DNA of 64,000 nt from Albugo candida (taxonomy: Eukaryota; Oomycota; Peronosporomycetes; Albuginales; Albuginaceae): assembly GCA_905220665.1 (NCBI GenBank), contig CAJNAR010000029.1, forward strand, positions 62,001 to 126,000, read 5' to 3'. The notes beneath the pieces were generated by a model that was given only the letters and a program-made list of their open reading frames with translations, made no database searches and was not told where the DNA came from. The position numbers and the translations under genes were made by a program. Numbering within the stretch: position 1 is the first letter of the stretch; each line of letters begins with the position of its first letter. Below, in pieces: positions 22,890-34,675 of this stretch.

Positions 22890-25590
22890 TTGCCGTGCTA
22901 GAGCGCTAGCGAAAACACATTTGCTCCAAAACACAACAACGAGTTTTTCAGAGAGAAAATTGTGATACCAATCGCCAAATTAACCTGTTTTCATTCTATC
23001 GCTATGATGTGCAGCTCCGCAGTTTTACTTTGGTATTCCATGAGTGATAAATGGACAAATAAGCCCCACTTCCAAAAATGGTTCCATCCATGTGAAAACC
23101 ACAAAGTTGCGGAATGGTATGCAAGCATATAAATGCTGGGCAAGTGGGCGCACATTAGGCAGAATCAAAGTGTGCACCACTTACAGAGCTGAGCACACTT
23201 ATCATTATTGAAAGCGAATCAAGTTCGATTTTGTTAATTCTTTTAGTGCCGTTTTTCTATTTGGACAGGGTCTAACGCAGCAGAATTTTGGTGGTGATGC
23301 TCTGAACGAGTTTTACTCGCAATTTTGTTACTGAAAAATTGTGTATATGGTAGATTCCAAAATATATGTTGATTCTAGAGGCAACCCCGGCATATCCACG
23401 ACGTGACACCAAGACGTGCTAATCTCCCCTACCCGACATCATTCCGCTGATAACCAAATTGCTACTTGTGCGGCGAACTTGACGACAAACTGACATGTTT
23501 GATTGATCACTGTGCAAATGTCACATATAAGGTGGTCAAGCGTGTTGGAAGACTCTCTGAGTTGGGCGGTGACTGCCAACGACTATGACTTCGTCTAGAC
23601 CGACGTGTGATCTTCGCGCTTTTGAAGGTGAAAAGAAATTGGCTAGGATAAACGTCATTTTTGGGCTCAACTGTTTTTATTTCCGTTCGGTCACGCTGGT
23701 GGGGTGATACGCTGAAAACCCCAGCTTGTCTATCACAGCAAAAGGGATCAAAACCCGTCAAATTTCCGAATAACGAAATCACTTTGATTCGCTGAAGCCG
23801 CCTATGTTTGCACTATTTGCATTGCACGCAATACACAAAGATATAAAAGTCAGATTTGAAGGCCAGAAATGGTCGAGACGTCATCCTCTAACCCCGGTGC
23901 GTGATGAAGTAGTCTAGCTTGAAACTATATGCTTTGAGCATACCACAGAAGCACTCATTTTTTTCTATTGAGGTCCGGTGAAACGTTGAGATGGCTGGCA
24001 TTCACGTCAGTGGCATGGAGGGTGAAAATGTACACTTCAAATACGTGCTGAGCTGGGAGCTTATATCGACGGGTGGCTGAAAGGTGTGATAGACAAAAGT
24101 GTTGATACTTCAAATATTTGGTGCAGTGGATTCTTCAGCGGAAATGGCTTGGATATAATCGCGTGTTGGTCCCGCTGTGGTGAAGCTCATTTGTATATAT
24201 CGCAACGGAGGATGGACGCTTGCAAACAACTTATTGAATTGGACGATTATAACACCATGCGAAAGCCCTGATATGACCTATACGTGCGTATTGAATCAAG
24301 CAACAAGATGCTTGCGATCACAAAGTAAAGTAGCAGACACAGTCCATGTCACAGGCTTGGATAACTCGTTTTTCAGACGCTTTTGCATAGCCGGAAGTAC
24401 TTTACGGTTGTATAGTCAGAAACTTCAATGCGGTATAAAGTTTGTCGAAATGTCTACTGGAATTTGCGGTAGTCGATGGACTAGGTTTTAAGGAGCAATA
24501 AAAGTATCTGTGATGCTGATGTTCCCAGTGGAAAAATAAGTATCGATCCGAAGCACTCATTGAAGTCGCCCTCAATGTTCAATGACCAAACTCTATTACT
24601 AAAATTGCCGGGTATCCTTGCCTTTTGATTCGGTCAGGAGCATAGCGACAATGTGTGTTTTCTCCTCCCTTCCATGTCTGAGTGATCTGTTACATTATCG
24701 CCACCACTTTGAGATAGCCCGAAAAATATGCTACTCTAGACCAGCGTTTAGAATTTGCTATAAACGTACTGAAAGTTCTTGTGGAAAGTTTAGCTAGCTG
24801 GAATGCGCAAGCGTATCGAGCATGCGTCTTACCCTCTACTGTAGCAAGCTTAAGCGCCTTGTATTCCTCGTAGGGTGAAGAAATCACCTGCGTCCACGTC
24901 CGTTGCCACGAAGGAATTCCGTAAGCACATGGAGACATGCTGGTAAGATCAATTGTATCTGTAGTGCAGTTGATGGACGGTACTCGGTAGCTGTCCCAGG
25001 TAGTAGCAGCATAGTATGGCCGATACCCTACGGGTTGAAAGAAATATAGCATCATATTACGTTTGGTTGACGTGTGTCTCAAGGTATACTGAGCTATTGT
25101 ACCGAACTAGTCATCTGTTTCAACCACTTTATGGCGTGCGCTCTCGATCAAATCAATACTGCGCATCTTATTAGTATCAATATAAAAGTCGACACAGTTT
25201 ATGTGTATAAAGTAAACCCACGCGAGACATTACATATTTGCTTGACAAGCTTACCCTCTTAGCCAGGGGATTGATTTTTCAGTCACCTGTTTGCTATCAG
25301 ATTGATTTTGTTGACTCGGTGCGGCTATTTGTACTGATCGGACGCGTATGATTTCCCTTCAGTGACTCTGCCACAACCCAAGGACCGGTCACTGCGAATA
25401 TAGAAAGGTACCCATCTGAACGAAGCGTTGACCGTTCCAACAGCTTGAGGCTTTTAACAGATACGGATCTTGGCTAATGCTACACTTCAATTTTCGTGTT
25501 GATTCTGGAGCTGGCGACCCAGGCTGCACTTATAAAGGATCTACACAACAAGGAAACGTCTACATTTGGGATCACTGAAAACAATATCTT
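22890..25590. other. gene-poor stretch, no gene recognised
   Basis: The longest frames are 24177-24491 (plus) and 24690-25082 (minus, 130 codons). Neither has a recognisable domain or clear splice partners. The minus frame has a protein-like composition (WDSYRVPSINCTTDTIDLTS) and could be an exon relic. I would not annotate it as a gene without expression evidence. Confidence 0.4.
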
Positions 25591-25598
25591 CAGTCCTC

Positions 25599-26488
25599 TT
25601 ATTCTAGTGCATACATTTTGACCGGAAACAATTCTGCAGGAAATTCCATCTGCCGTTGCTCGAATAGAAGCCGTAGACCTGCTTGTTTGAATATACTTTT
25701 GTAATAAGCGTCGCATCGTGTCAAGCTCAAATCGCTTTTATCGAGTACAAATGGTTGCTCTTTGTCCAATATTACATTCTCCTTCACACAAATCCAGCCA
25801 TGAGGTTTTAAGGCACTTTGACATCGTTGTAAAAAATTTACAAGATCTATATCCGTCAAGTAAAGCAGTACCCATTGAATCCATATTACATCGTATGAAT
25901 TTTGAGTTGGCTGAAAGTCTTGTAATGCAACACAAAATGAAGTGCCTATTCGCTCTGTTTCAGTTTCGCCAATATATCGTGGCACATGCTCAAGAAGTCG
26001 GACACTTTGCTCGACCAAATCTACTTTCTCAAAGTTTGGTAGTAATAGGTATTTAGTGACGCGACCAATTCCAGCACCGCAATCGACGGCAACTTTTGAA
26101 CCACACTGAGGGCGTAAATTTTCTTTAACATATTTCAAAAACTGGGTTGAGTCGAAGATGTCAGCCTCTGAAACTTCCGCATAACCACCTAATACTCCAT
26201 TCTCGTTCAATGAGCATGTGCTTTCATCATCCCAAAATTGTTTCGCGCAAGAGTACCATGTATCCGATTTAGTACCGTCGGAAAGCATGTGCTTCCATAG
26301 GTCGATTATGCTCCTGATATATCAAGTATTTTCATTCAATGAAACTGGTAGGATATAAGGACTTACACGAATTCATCCGACCGATGGATACAGGCAATGT
26401 CGAGATCGTTCTGTATTTGTATGGCAATTTTCTCCAACTTTTTCCATCCAGACGCAATTGTATCTTCCACTGGGACGTTTGGCGCCAT
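25599..26488 (-). CDS. alpha-N-terminal protein methyltransferase (NTMT1/Tae1 family)
   Basis: This enzyme uses S-adenosylmethionine to methylate the free alpha-amino group of proteins that begin, after Met removal, with an X-Pro-Lys type sequence. Two exons, 26367-26488 and 25599-26313, joined over a 53-bp GTAAGT-AG intron, give 278 residues, close to the family's usual size (somewhat above human NTMT1). The SAM-binding motif DCGAGIGRVTK lies near residues 118-128, and the characteristic YDVIWIQWVLLYLTD near 181-195. LKPHGWICVKENV follows, also typical. The ATG at 26488 is the first in frame and precedes a normal N-terminal helix. The gene is divergent from eIF3d, with 475 bp between the starts. 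It appears intact. Confidence 0.9.
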
Positions 26489-26963
26489 GTGACTCTAAAT
26501 TAGGCGCAGAGAACAAAGTATACTTTTTTCAATAAACTATGTGACTTCCAGAAATATGTATAATGGCAGATGGACAGATAAATTTTTAGTACTGCGGAAT
26601 TTACTTGCATCTGATCATAATTTTCTATAAAATGACAATAAGCTAGCGTTCTTTACGCTACTTGATCGAACACTTTGCATGATTCTAAGCGGTCTACTTA
26701 CAAGTGGGAAGTAACCGAGGCTTATCTTTGCAGGATACTAATACTTTTTAAATTCATTTTGTGATGGGTTGCCACCACAGCATGCTTCAATTAAACTTTC
26801 CGGGAACATTTTTTTCTTCACCGATAAGTGCTGAGATTCCGATTCCATCATTTGGTGTCACGTGTATTTCGTGAAATAACGTAAGTACACAAAAGAAAAC
26901 CAATATTAGATAATATAGACAGTGAGCTTTCTCAGCCAAACAAATTTTCGGGGCCCAATTGTG
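26489..26963. promoter_or_regulatory. divergent intergenic region between the methyltransferase and eIF3d
   Basis: This is the only space between two oppositely transcribed genes and must hold both promoters and 5' leaders. A likely 5'-leader intron of eIF3d lies at 26881-26922 (GTAAGT to CAG). No specific promoter motif is clear to me. Confidence 0.45.
26881..26922 (+). other. probable 5'-UTR intron of eIF3d
   Basis: GTAAGTACAC at the left and ATATAGACAG at the right make a good 42-bp GT-AG intron. The sequence before it has a stop in every frame that could join eIF3d, so it cannot add coding sequence. Hence I place the start downstream, at 26964. Confidence 0.5.
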
Positions 26964-28775
26964 ATGGGATCGTATGAAGTGCCACGCGTTGATGTAAATA
27001 AAACGGGATGGGGACCAACGCAACTTCCGGAACAATACATGGACATTCCTTATGCACCCTTCAATAGAAATGACAAACTTGGTAAAGTAGCGGACTTTGT
27101 ATCAACGTACAACAATCGCTCGGGTCGATATGTCCGTGATCCAAGCGGTGTCAACGCAGATTTCCAATACAGGCACGACACCGTTGAAGATGCATCATTT
27201 CAACTTGTCGATACTGCCAAAACGACTCGCCATCGGACTATTGATCGTATCCGACCGACTTGGAATCAGCAGCGATTTGGAGCGCGGTACTCTCAAAATC
27301 ATCGTGGAAGAGGTGCACCTCCCGCTGAAGTTCGTGGGACGCATCAGACTGGCCAACTTCAAATGAAGGGGCAACAAAAACACAACAAGCGCTGGGATCG
27401 TTTCAATAATGCGCGAAGGGCATACACGAGTCGTCGTAGAGACGATGTCAAAACTGATCGCCTCGCTACTGTAAGAATTCAAGCTGATTGGAGATTAGTG
27501 GATGAATTTGAACTGCAACAACTCACGAAATTACAAGCCAATATTCCAACGGCTGAAGACATTCGGTTTTGTGGTAGCCTGCTAGAGTACGATACAAATT
27601 TTGATCGAATGACGAGCAAATCAAGCAAGCGCCTCAGCCGTTATGACGATCGTGAGTTTTTCTATGTCACAACCAATGCAGACCCTGTGATAGAAGAGTT
27701 GGCTATGGAGAAAGAAGCTACGGTATTTGCAACCGATGCGATCCTCGCTCACTTGATGGCATGCACTCGATCTGTTCTTCCGTGGGACATCGTGGTGCAT
27801 AAAGTGAATAATATGATCTTTTTCGATAAACGCGACCAATCTACATTCGACTTTTTGACCGTTAATGAAAACGCAGCGGAACCACCGTCGTCAGACGACA
27901 GAGATTCGATTAATCACCCAGACCGATTGTCTCTGGAAGCAACCATGATCAACCAAAATTTTTCTCAAAGTTTGATGAAGACAGATTCTTCATTTGTCAA
28001 AACTTTCGAGCACCCGAATCCGTTTGCTGACGAAGAAACAAAACCTGCAGCCATTGCTTACAGATACCGAAAGCTCGATTTAGGCACCGAAACCCTTATT
28101 GTTCGTTGTGAGATCAATGGGGTTTCCAGGAAGAAAGGAAAAGAAGAGTACATCTCGACGTACGCACTCAACGAATGGGATCCTAAAGTGAGCGGAAATG
28201 TCGAATGGCGTACAAAGATCGATACTCAGGTGCGTCATAGTGTGGCAACGCATTTTCTGAGCTTGATGATGTTCCAAAACATATACGCTATTCTGAAAGC
28301 GGTGCAATTGCACGCTACTGAAGCGATTTGATTTACCGCTGAAAGCTTGACCTTTTCTTACGATGTGATAGCTAACTATGATTTACCTTTTTGTCTTTAG
28401 CGTGGTGCAATTCTCGCAACCGAGTTGAAAAACAACTTTTGCAAACTATACAAATGGACCGCACAGGCTTTGCTGAGTGGTGTCGATGAGATGAAATTAG
28501 GATTTATCTCGCGGGTCAACTACAAGGATCCTTTAGCGCACGTGATATTAGGTATTCAATCGTATCGTCCTGATATATTTGCCACACAAATTGCACTGAG
28601 TCAGAACAACATGTGGGGAATCATCAAAATGCTCATCCAAGTTTTTTCAGAAGAGCCTGAAGGAAAGTATGTGATCATGAAAGACCCAAATCGGCCTGTT
28701 CTTAGGATTTATGCAGTCCCGTTTGAGACTTTTGAGGATGATCCAGATGATAACGACGAAGACAGTGATATGTAA
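26964..28775 (+). CDS. EIF3D: eukaryotic translation initiation factor 3 subunit D
   Basis: eIF3d is a subunit of the eIF3 complex that helps load the 43S complex on mRNA; in animals it can bind the cap. Exons 26964-28229 and 28401-28775 join over a 171-bp GTGCGT-TTTAG intron and give 546 residues, almost the human length (548). The family's N-terminal GWGP block ([13 protein letters not shown]) starts near residue 13. [35 protein letters not shown] and [14 protein letters not shown] are unmistakable. After the intron come [15 protein letters not shown] and an acidic C-terminus ([12 protein letters not shown]). The open frame extends upstream of the chosen ATG, but without another ATG. The gene looks intact and is surely essential. 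Confidence 0.97.
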
Positions 28776-29510
28776 GAGGAGACATTGCGTGATGCAGTAT
28801 GTAATTGTCTTGGAAGCAATTGTGCCGAATTCTTGTTACCCATCTTCCATCTCCTATACCAGACAAATAGCTAGATTATGACAGCATGTGTGGGAGATGC
28901 TTGCACTCTGATATACTTTTGCACTCATAGGAAATGCCTCGGCGTGTGCTCATACAGCTTCTGTGCACATTGCCTACGATAATTGGCGTGAGTCGAGTAA
29001 CGCCGCTCAGCGTTCACTAAAATCCATGCCCAGCACATCGTTTCAGCTATTCCGCATACAAGTGATGCGAACAGCTCGCGCTACGTCGCATATCGTCAGG
29101 TTTAGTCGGCTTGATGGCGTGCAAGTGAACTATACGTTGAGCTTTCAAACGTCGACTATACTCGAATGACGCAAACGAAATGACCAATCCTTTCCTCAAG
29201 CTGGCAGCTTGTCAAAATGTGTAAACACAATCGTTACTTGAGGTATGGGTTTGTTGCGTGCATAGGCTGCCGCACTGGTGCCATGTGTTAGCTGTACTCC
29301 CTATAAGCCGCTTGCGTTGTCTCATGGAGCTGGCAAACCGCCCGATTTGAATGTTACTTTCTTGGAAACACATGTTTAGATACAGAGCCAATAACGTGCT
29401 TCTCTCATATGCTCTTGATGCATCACAAATAGAAAGCACAATTTCAATTGGCACGTCGATTCTACGCAAGCCAGAATATTGTGCGGCGATTACATACATC
29501 TTTTACGATT
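28776..29510. other. intergenic, no gene recognised
   Basis: This separates two plus-strand genes and should contain the eIF3d terminator and the promoter of the START-like/FYVE gene. Only short, featureless frames are present. Confidence 0.5.
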
Positions 29511-30860
29511 ATGGTACCGGAAGTAAGTGCGTCTTTTCCTGAGAATTCTTACTCTAGCAAAAGAAGAGATGATATCAAAAGCGAACAACCGATTCCGAAA
29601 ATTATAAGGCCGATTAAGAATCAAAAGTCGACAAATACAAGTTCGTCCGTCAGTACGCGAAATTTGGCTGAAGTTTTGAAGAAAGCCGCCCATGAAACCG
29701 AGGAAAGACACAATGTCAGTGCAGTCTTATCGACTCAACAGAAACAAGGTTGCATTCAATATATTCAGAGTCGCCAATCTATCGCAACCAGCTTTGCCTC
29801 TCGTATCATCCAACCCGACACAGTGGCAAAGAAGTATATCTTCAAAGCGAACAATCTCTCCCGTAAAGGACGTTCTTGCTCTGCGCGGCTGGAAGAGCAT
29901 TTGTGTGAAAGTGATTCACGTAACATGAGCGTGAATTCCAATTGGGAATTTGTCAAAGTCAAGGCAGGTATTGAAGTTTATAAATCCATCAGAAGTCGAT
30001 GTGAAATTCGTGGGGTCACATATGCGAATGCCTCCTTGCAGAACGTTATGAAGCTCCTCGCGCCGGGTGATTCTCGTAAAGAATTCGAAAATGCACAAAA
30101 AATTCTCGTCGGACCCAAGCAATATATTGACTCAAATGTCATCATGACATGTTCCGAGACTCAGGGTCATTGTCACGTTGGACTCAAGTATCTAGCGATC
30201 AAGAATCCCTTCGGCGTGGCATCTTTAGATTTTGTTTTCCTTGATTATACCACAACCGAGCAACTTCCACAGACTGGCTTACAGACAGGTTACCGAATTG
30301 TGGAATCTATCCGTGTTCCAGATGTACGAAGCAGCTGCAATCATGTTCGAGCTTCTTTACGCTGTGAAGTGTATATTGTTCGAGAAACTGAAACGAAAGG
30401 GCTGGTACAAATAATTTTTGCCTCTCATCTTGATCCAAAAACAAGGTATCGAAACTCGAAAAAATCAGCATGGTTGGATCAAGTCGTGGTACGGCTGAGT
30501 AATTTACGCAAGTTTGCTGAACAAGCCTCCATTTCGAGCGAATATTGTGCAGGGCATGTGAATGGCACCAATCCTTGTGTGAAACAATCAAAATGCTTTT
30601 TGTGCATGTCATCGTTTAACCTTCTCCGAAGGCGGTATCATTGTCAAATGTGCGGTAGCTTTATCTGCGGCCGTTGTTGTCGTCAACAGTCCATTTTCAA
30701 AGAATCGGATTGCATTCACATTCGAGTGTGTTTGTCATGTATCATACATTCCCGAGCAAAGCAACTTGTCCCTGAGGCAGCTTCACATAATCAAATGCCA
30801 ATGCTCTCACCGCCACGGAGTCGTGCACAAAACGTAACATGGATCATCAAGGAGGATTGA
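29511..30860 (+). CDS. START-like/FYVE zinc-finger protein
   Basis: This single-exon gene encodes 449 residues. The first 130 are polar and probably disordered. About residues 140-335 form a START-like lipid-binding region (NWEFVKVKAGIEVYKS, then GYRIVESIRVPD and VQIIFASHLDPKTR). A FYVE finger follows at about 361-412, with CFLC, the basic core RRRYHCQMCG, CGRCC and CLSC. FYVE domains bind phosphatidylinositol 3-phosphate on endosomes. START plus FYVE pairing is known to be expanded in oomycetes, so this is one of the better lineage clues in the window. The start is the first ATG in a frame open further upstream. A donor-like GTAAGT follows it at once, but splicing there gives a stop, so I read through. 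Confidence 0.85.
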   Translation: MVPEVSASFPENSYSSKRRDDIKSEQPIPKIIRPIKNQKSTNTSSSVSTRNLAEVLKKAAHETEERHNVSAVLSTQQKQGCIQYIQSRQSIATSFASRIIQPDTVAKKYIFKANNLSRKGRSCSARLEEHLCESDSRNMSVNSNWEFVKVKAGIEVYKSIRSRCEIRGVTYANASLQNVMKLLAPGDSRKEFENAQKILVGPKQYIDSNVIMTCSETQGHCHVGLKYLAIKNPFGVASLDFVFLDYTTTEQLPQTGLQTGYRIVESIRVPDVRSSCNHVRASLRCEVYIVRETETKGLVQIIFASHLDPKTRYRNSKKSAWLDQVVVRLSNLRKFAEQASISSEYCAGHVNGTNPCVKQSKCFLCMSSFNLLRRRYHCQMCGSFICGRCCRQQSIFKESDCIHIRVCLSCIIHSRAKQLVPEAASHNQMPMLSPPRSRAQNVTWIIKED

Positions 30861-31052
30861 TATGGACAAATGTCGGATCTGAAAAGCTGTTTGATGGTTG
30901 TCGGGTGTTTTGGATGGGTATAGATGTCATAGTGAAAATATGCAACAAGTCACAAGTAGATCGCAATACACAGAAAGTAAAGTACAATTGATATTTTAGC
31001 ACGTATATCCAATGAATATTACTTCAAATCGGGTTGATTGTGAGCATCCATG

Positions 31053-32502
31053 CTAACCAACTCGCACAACAGCCTCATCCAACTCGGGTACATATCGATA
31101 TTTGGTGTCAAGCTGTTGGCAGATCGCCCGTGAGGCTTCACCCATCATGAACGTGCACTCATTTTTCAAAGCGTCACTCAAATCCAATGACTGAACAGAA
31201 TCAATCAAGTGATACCTTACAAGTGTATACCGTCTTGAAAGTAGAAAAGGCTCCTTCGTTTTGGTATTAAAGTGCGCGGAAATGATGAGGCTACAAAATA
31301 AGTAAGCAGTAAGTTCCTGACAACAAAATATCAGGGTTTAGCTACATACCCGCTTGAGTAATCTTTTCGTATTGCTTCCGTGGTTTGATATGGTATGAGC
31401 TCATCCTCATCGACATAATCATGAACAATGACTTTTTGAGTCTGAGAATAATCAGTGAAACACAGCGAGTTCGACTCAATGCGGTAAACTTTATCGTTTG
31501 AAGGTATCTTGAGGCGGTTCAAAATTCTTTGGTACACATACTTGGACGGCTTGCATTCCAACGTCTAAAAGAGAGGATTTTTATCTTCAAATTCGCAATC
31601 AGCGTGGAGACTTACCTGCCGTACTGGTTTCTGCCCGATGTTTTCCATTATTTTCTTATCTTGTTCCAATGTAACATTGAGGTAAATTCGGAGTGCTTCT
31701 TCCAATGTTTTACCGTGGATTCGCACCGAGACGAAACGTGTGATGTAGACTTTTCCAAAACGCTCAAACGAATCAGTGAAAAAGTGTGGTTTCTTCAAAT
31801 CGAGCCCATTGGTTTTCTGATCCAAGAATTTTATTGCCATCATCAATTTCTCCTTCCGGATTGATTCAATCGTGAAACGACGTCTTTCCCAGTCTTTTTC
31901 CAAATATACAAAGGACTCTAATGGCGTCATAAGTGCAAGCCGCTACAAGAATGAAAAAGCCGATCACAAGGAATCTTAAAGGTAGTCGTTACTGCACTTA
32001 CGACGTCACTAACTGGTGCAAATGCCACCAACGATCTCATTGTATCAAGATAGCGCTGCTGCTCAGTGAGAAGACGATGCAATTCTTCACGATAGTTATT
32101 TGCTCGTGATAACGCTTCTCTTTCTTCTAGCGCTTTCTTTCGGCTCTTTTGCAATGAGTGTACTGTTTTTGCATGCTGCTGCATTCGAAGGTATATAGAC
32201 AAAGGTTGAGTATTTCTGTTTTGATTCTGGTCACCACACATTCGTAAAAGATGACCAATTTCATCGGTCAATTGAACGATTTCATTGCTCAGTTCTTCTA
32301 TCTCGCGTTCTTCTAAAGCCTCTACACTCTCGACGCATAGTGATCGATTGGATAAATATAGAGGCGATCTAGTGTCACAAGAGCTACGGTGAGCTCCATG
32401 GTAAGACAGTGATTCTCTATCTAATTGTGCAGCTACGACTACATCAATCAGTGCATCCACTTCCTTGGATGGGAGTTGTCGACCTTTCATTTTAAACGCC
32501 AT
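31053..32502 (-). CDS. coiled-coil protein, M96/START-like oomycete family (tentative)
   Basis: Four exons (32002-32502, 31616-31942, 31350-31564, 31053-31290) join in frame over introns of 59, 51 and 59 bp and give 426 residues. The N-terminal third has a coiled coil with leucines at heptad spacing (EEREIEELSNEIVQLTDEIG, then a KSRKKALEEREALSRANN segment). The C-terminal part, with FVSVRIHGKTLEEALRIYLN and LIISAHFNTKTKEPF, looks like the START-like half of the proteins commonly labelled 'M96 mating-specific' in Phytophthora. The molecular role of that family is not established. All splice sites are canonical and the gene appears intact. I am surer of the gene structure than of the family. 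Confidence 0.6.
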
Positions 32503-34675
32503 TTTGACGAGAAATTATAGGAACACTACTGTCCTTGATTTACAAGTTTATAGGTAGCGGGAAAAAGTACTGTGCGATCAATCGATTGCTTCCTTTTATC
32601 TGGAATGTTGCGTACCATTACTCTCGTTACTGTAGATGCGAGAGTCGAGCATACTTTAGCACAGTTGTTACATATATTTAACCATATCAGATTAGCAAAA
32701 GACGATAGTTAGGGCCACCTGTTGATGCCAGTGATGCTAGTACACCATTAATTATCTGCCCCCAAACACAAGCCAATTCTCGAGCGTGTAGATACTACTA
32801 TGTAGTTTGGAAGGATCTTTCCAGGCCCTGGTGAATGCGAATACTTTTCCAGATTGGACCGTCACGGTTGTGGTTATGGCAATAAGGTTCTTTCCGTGAC
32901 AAACCATGTCTAATGTTCCAATATAAGACTATCTGTGAAATCAATAGGTGTCGGGTAGAGCAGTACCGAGATGGAGGAAAAAAGAAAAAGCCTGTGTTCA
33001 GCATTGAATTGTTTCTTGATGCTACCTAAACCTGGATGTGCTCCCGATTATGCTTTGTGTACAGGATAGATCCAATGGATTCGACAGGTGACACCGTAAA
33101 TCACCGCGCACATAACATCATAATGTTGATCGCGATGATTTATGCGAGAATCATCCACGAAATACGCTTGTCGAGGTGTGAATTCTCGTACTCAAGGAAT
33201 TCACGGTAGTATGAATCAATAAACAAATTTTGCAGCTGTCATAATTGCACCAAGGAAAAGAAGCTTGCGTTTCTTCACCTCTGTTTATTGCTTAAACAAT
33301 ATGCTTTCAGACGGGTTGCGACTACGAGAGTAATGTGCATTAGGAAAGCACAAATAACGCTAAGTGGGTACTGACGCTTACGGAAATAGCTACTTTGCCT
33401 GAACCCGAGGAGACTTATCGCAAACCGTGTGGTCTGCCTTCTGTTATCTATTTCTGACGAAATGATTGAGCAATCGAGTAGCTCCGCCACATGCTTGTGA
33501 CTCAATTCGGACTCAATACACACAATACATACAAGCGACGAGCTAACGTCTACGGATGGCGAATCTAATCTCACTCCCCGGCTAATGTGATCAGATCTCA
33601 ATTTGCGCTTCGTAAGGCAGATCGGCAAAATCCAACGAACGGGATATTATTGAGTGTCTGTTCGGCCCTTCGAGACAGATGGTGGCATTCAGCGCATAAT
33701 GGTTGTGCATATAAGAATCAATACCATTTATCGGGCCATTTTGATGATCAAAGGCTTAGCCATTTCCTCATGATTCATCAGACTCACTTACTGTAGTCGC
33801 ATGCAGATTTGAAATTGGAAATCATATCACCTCCACTCACGACAATCACTTCTGGGTGTGTCGAAATATTCATATATATTCTCATAGAAACGTAAGAATT
33901 CTTACTTCCAAATTAGTCAGCTTCCAATTGTGGCGATGAGTGGCATTCAAGATATATTAAGGCGTTGTTTAGTCCATTTGTCAAATTCAAATGAGATGGA
34001 CAATTTATTGAGCCGCCATGTTTGTCCCCTCGAATTCTATATGCTTTTCAAGCGGGGCATGGTGGGGAAGTATAACAGATGCATTCACCAACACGGCAGT
34101 TCGGTTCGGAGTAGATCAGCTGGTGGCTTATTCCCTGATGTTTTGTTTGCCAGTGCATATTCTATGCTTGCAGATTGACTCAATCAGAACAAATTACATT
34201 CATGCAATATACTTCTTTCAAAAGAGATGCTCGAATAGATTAAGAATACATAGCATTCTTTGTTTGGGGAACTATAAACGACTTGCACCGCTCTATCTAG
34301 AAGTGCCGAAAAATATGTTTCTTTGCCCAGATGTACCATTACAATATAAAGCTAGCCAAAAAAGTCTAATCAGACGGTGGGAATACGGCAGTCTCGGAAA
34401 TTATCGTGTAGAGCTCGTCTTTCTTCGAATAATATGTCCGGCAAAGTCCAGTAGATAAAGGAAATGCAGCCTCGCGCTCTTTCTGTGATCTGAGACGCCA
34501 TCATTATGGACCGTGTGTGTATCAATAACACAACATCATATCATATTAATACTCGCGACGCCCCTTTCAGTGTCAGTCCTCCTTTACGCAAACATAAGCG
34601 CGGGTGATAGAAATCTTTAGCGATTGCGGTGAACGAACCATACTTATAAGTCGCACTTAAAAAAACTGAGGCATC
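32503..34675. other. 2.2-kb intergenic stretch, no gene recognised
   Basis: This is the longest gap inside the gene-dense block. Frames at 33275-33628 (minus, 117 codons) and 34018-34458 (plus, 146 codons) have no domain, and their starts are not ATG-supported in any convincing context. The right end holds the promoter of the PHD-finger gene. Confidence 0.45.

Noticed and set aside
26922..26963. Upstream extension of eIF3d beginning with GTG
   Set aside because: The G of GTG is the last base of a likely 5'-UTR intron, and the joined leader has an in-frame stop. The ATG at 26964 gives the family length.
33275..34458. Frames of 117 codons (minus) and 146 codons (plus)
   Set aside because: They have no recognisable motif, low-complexity hydrophobic or Cys-rich composition, no splice partners and weak starts.
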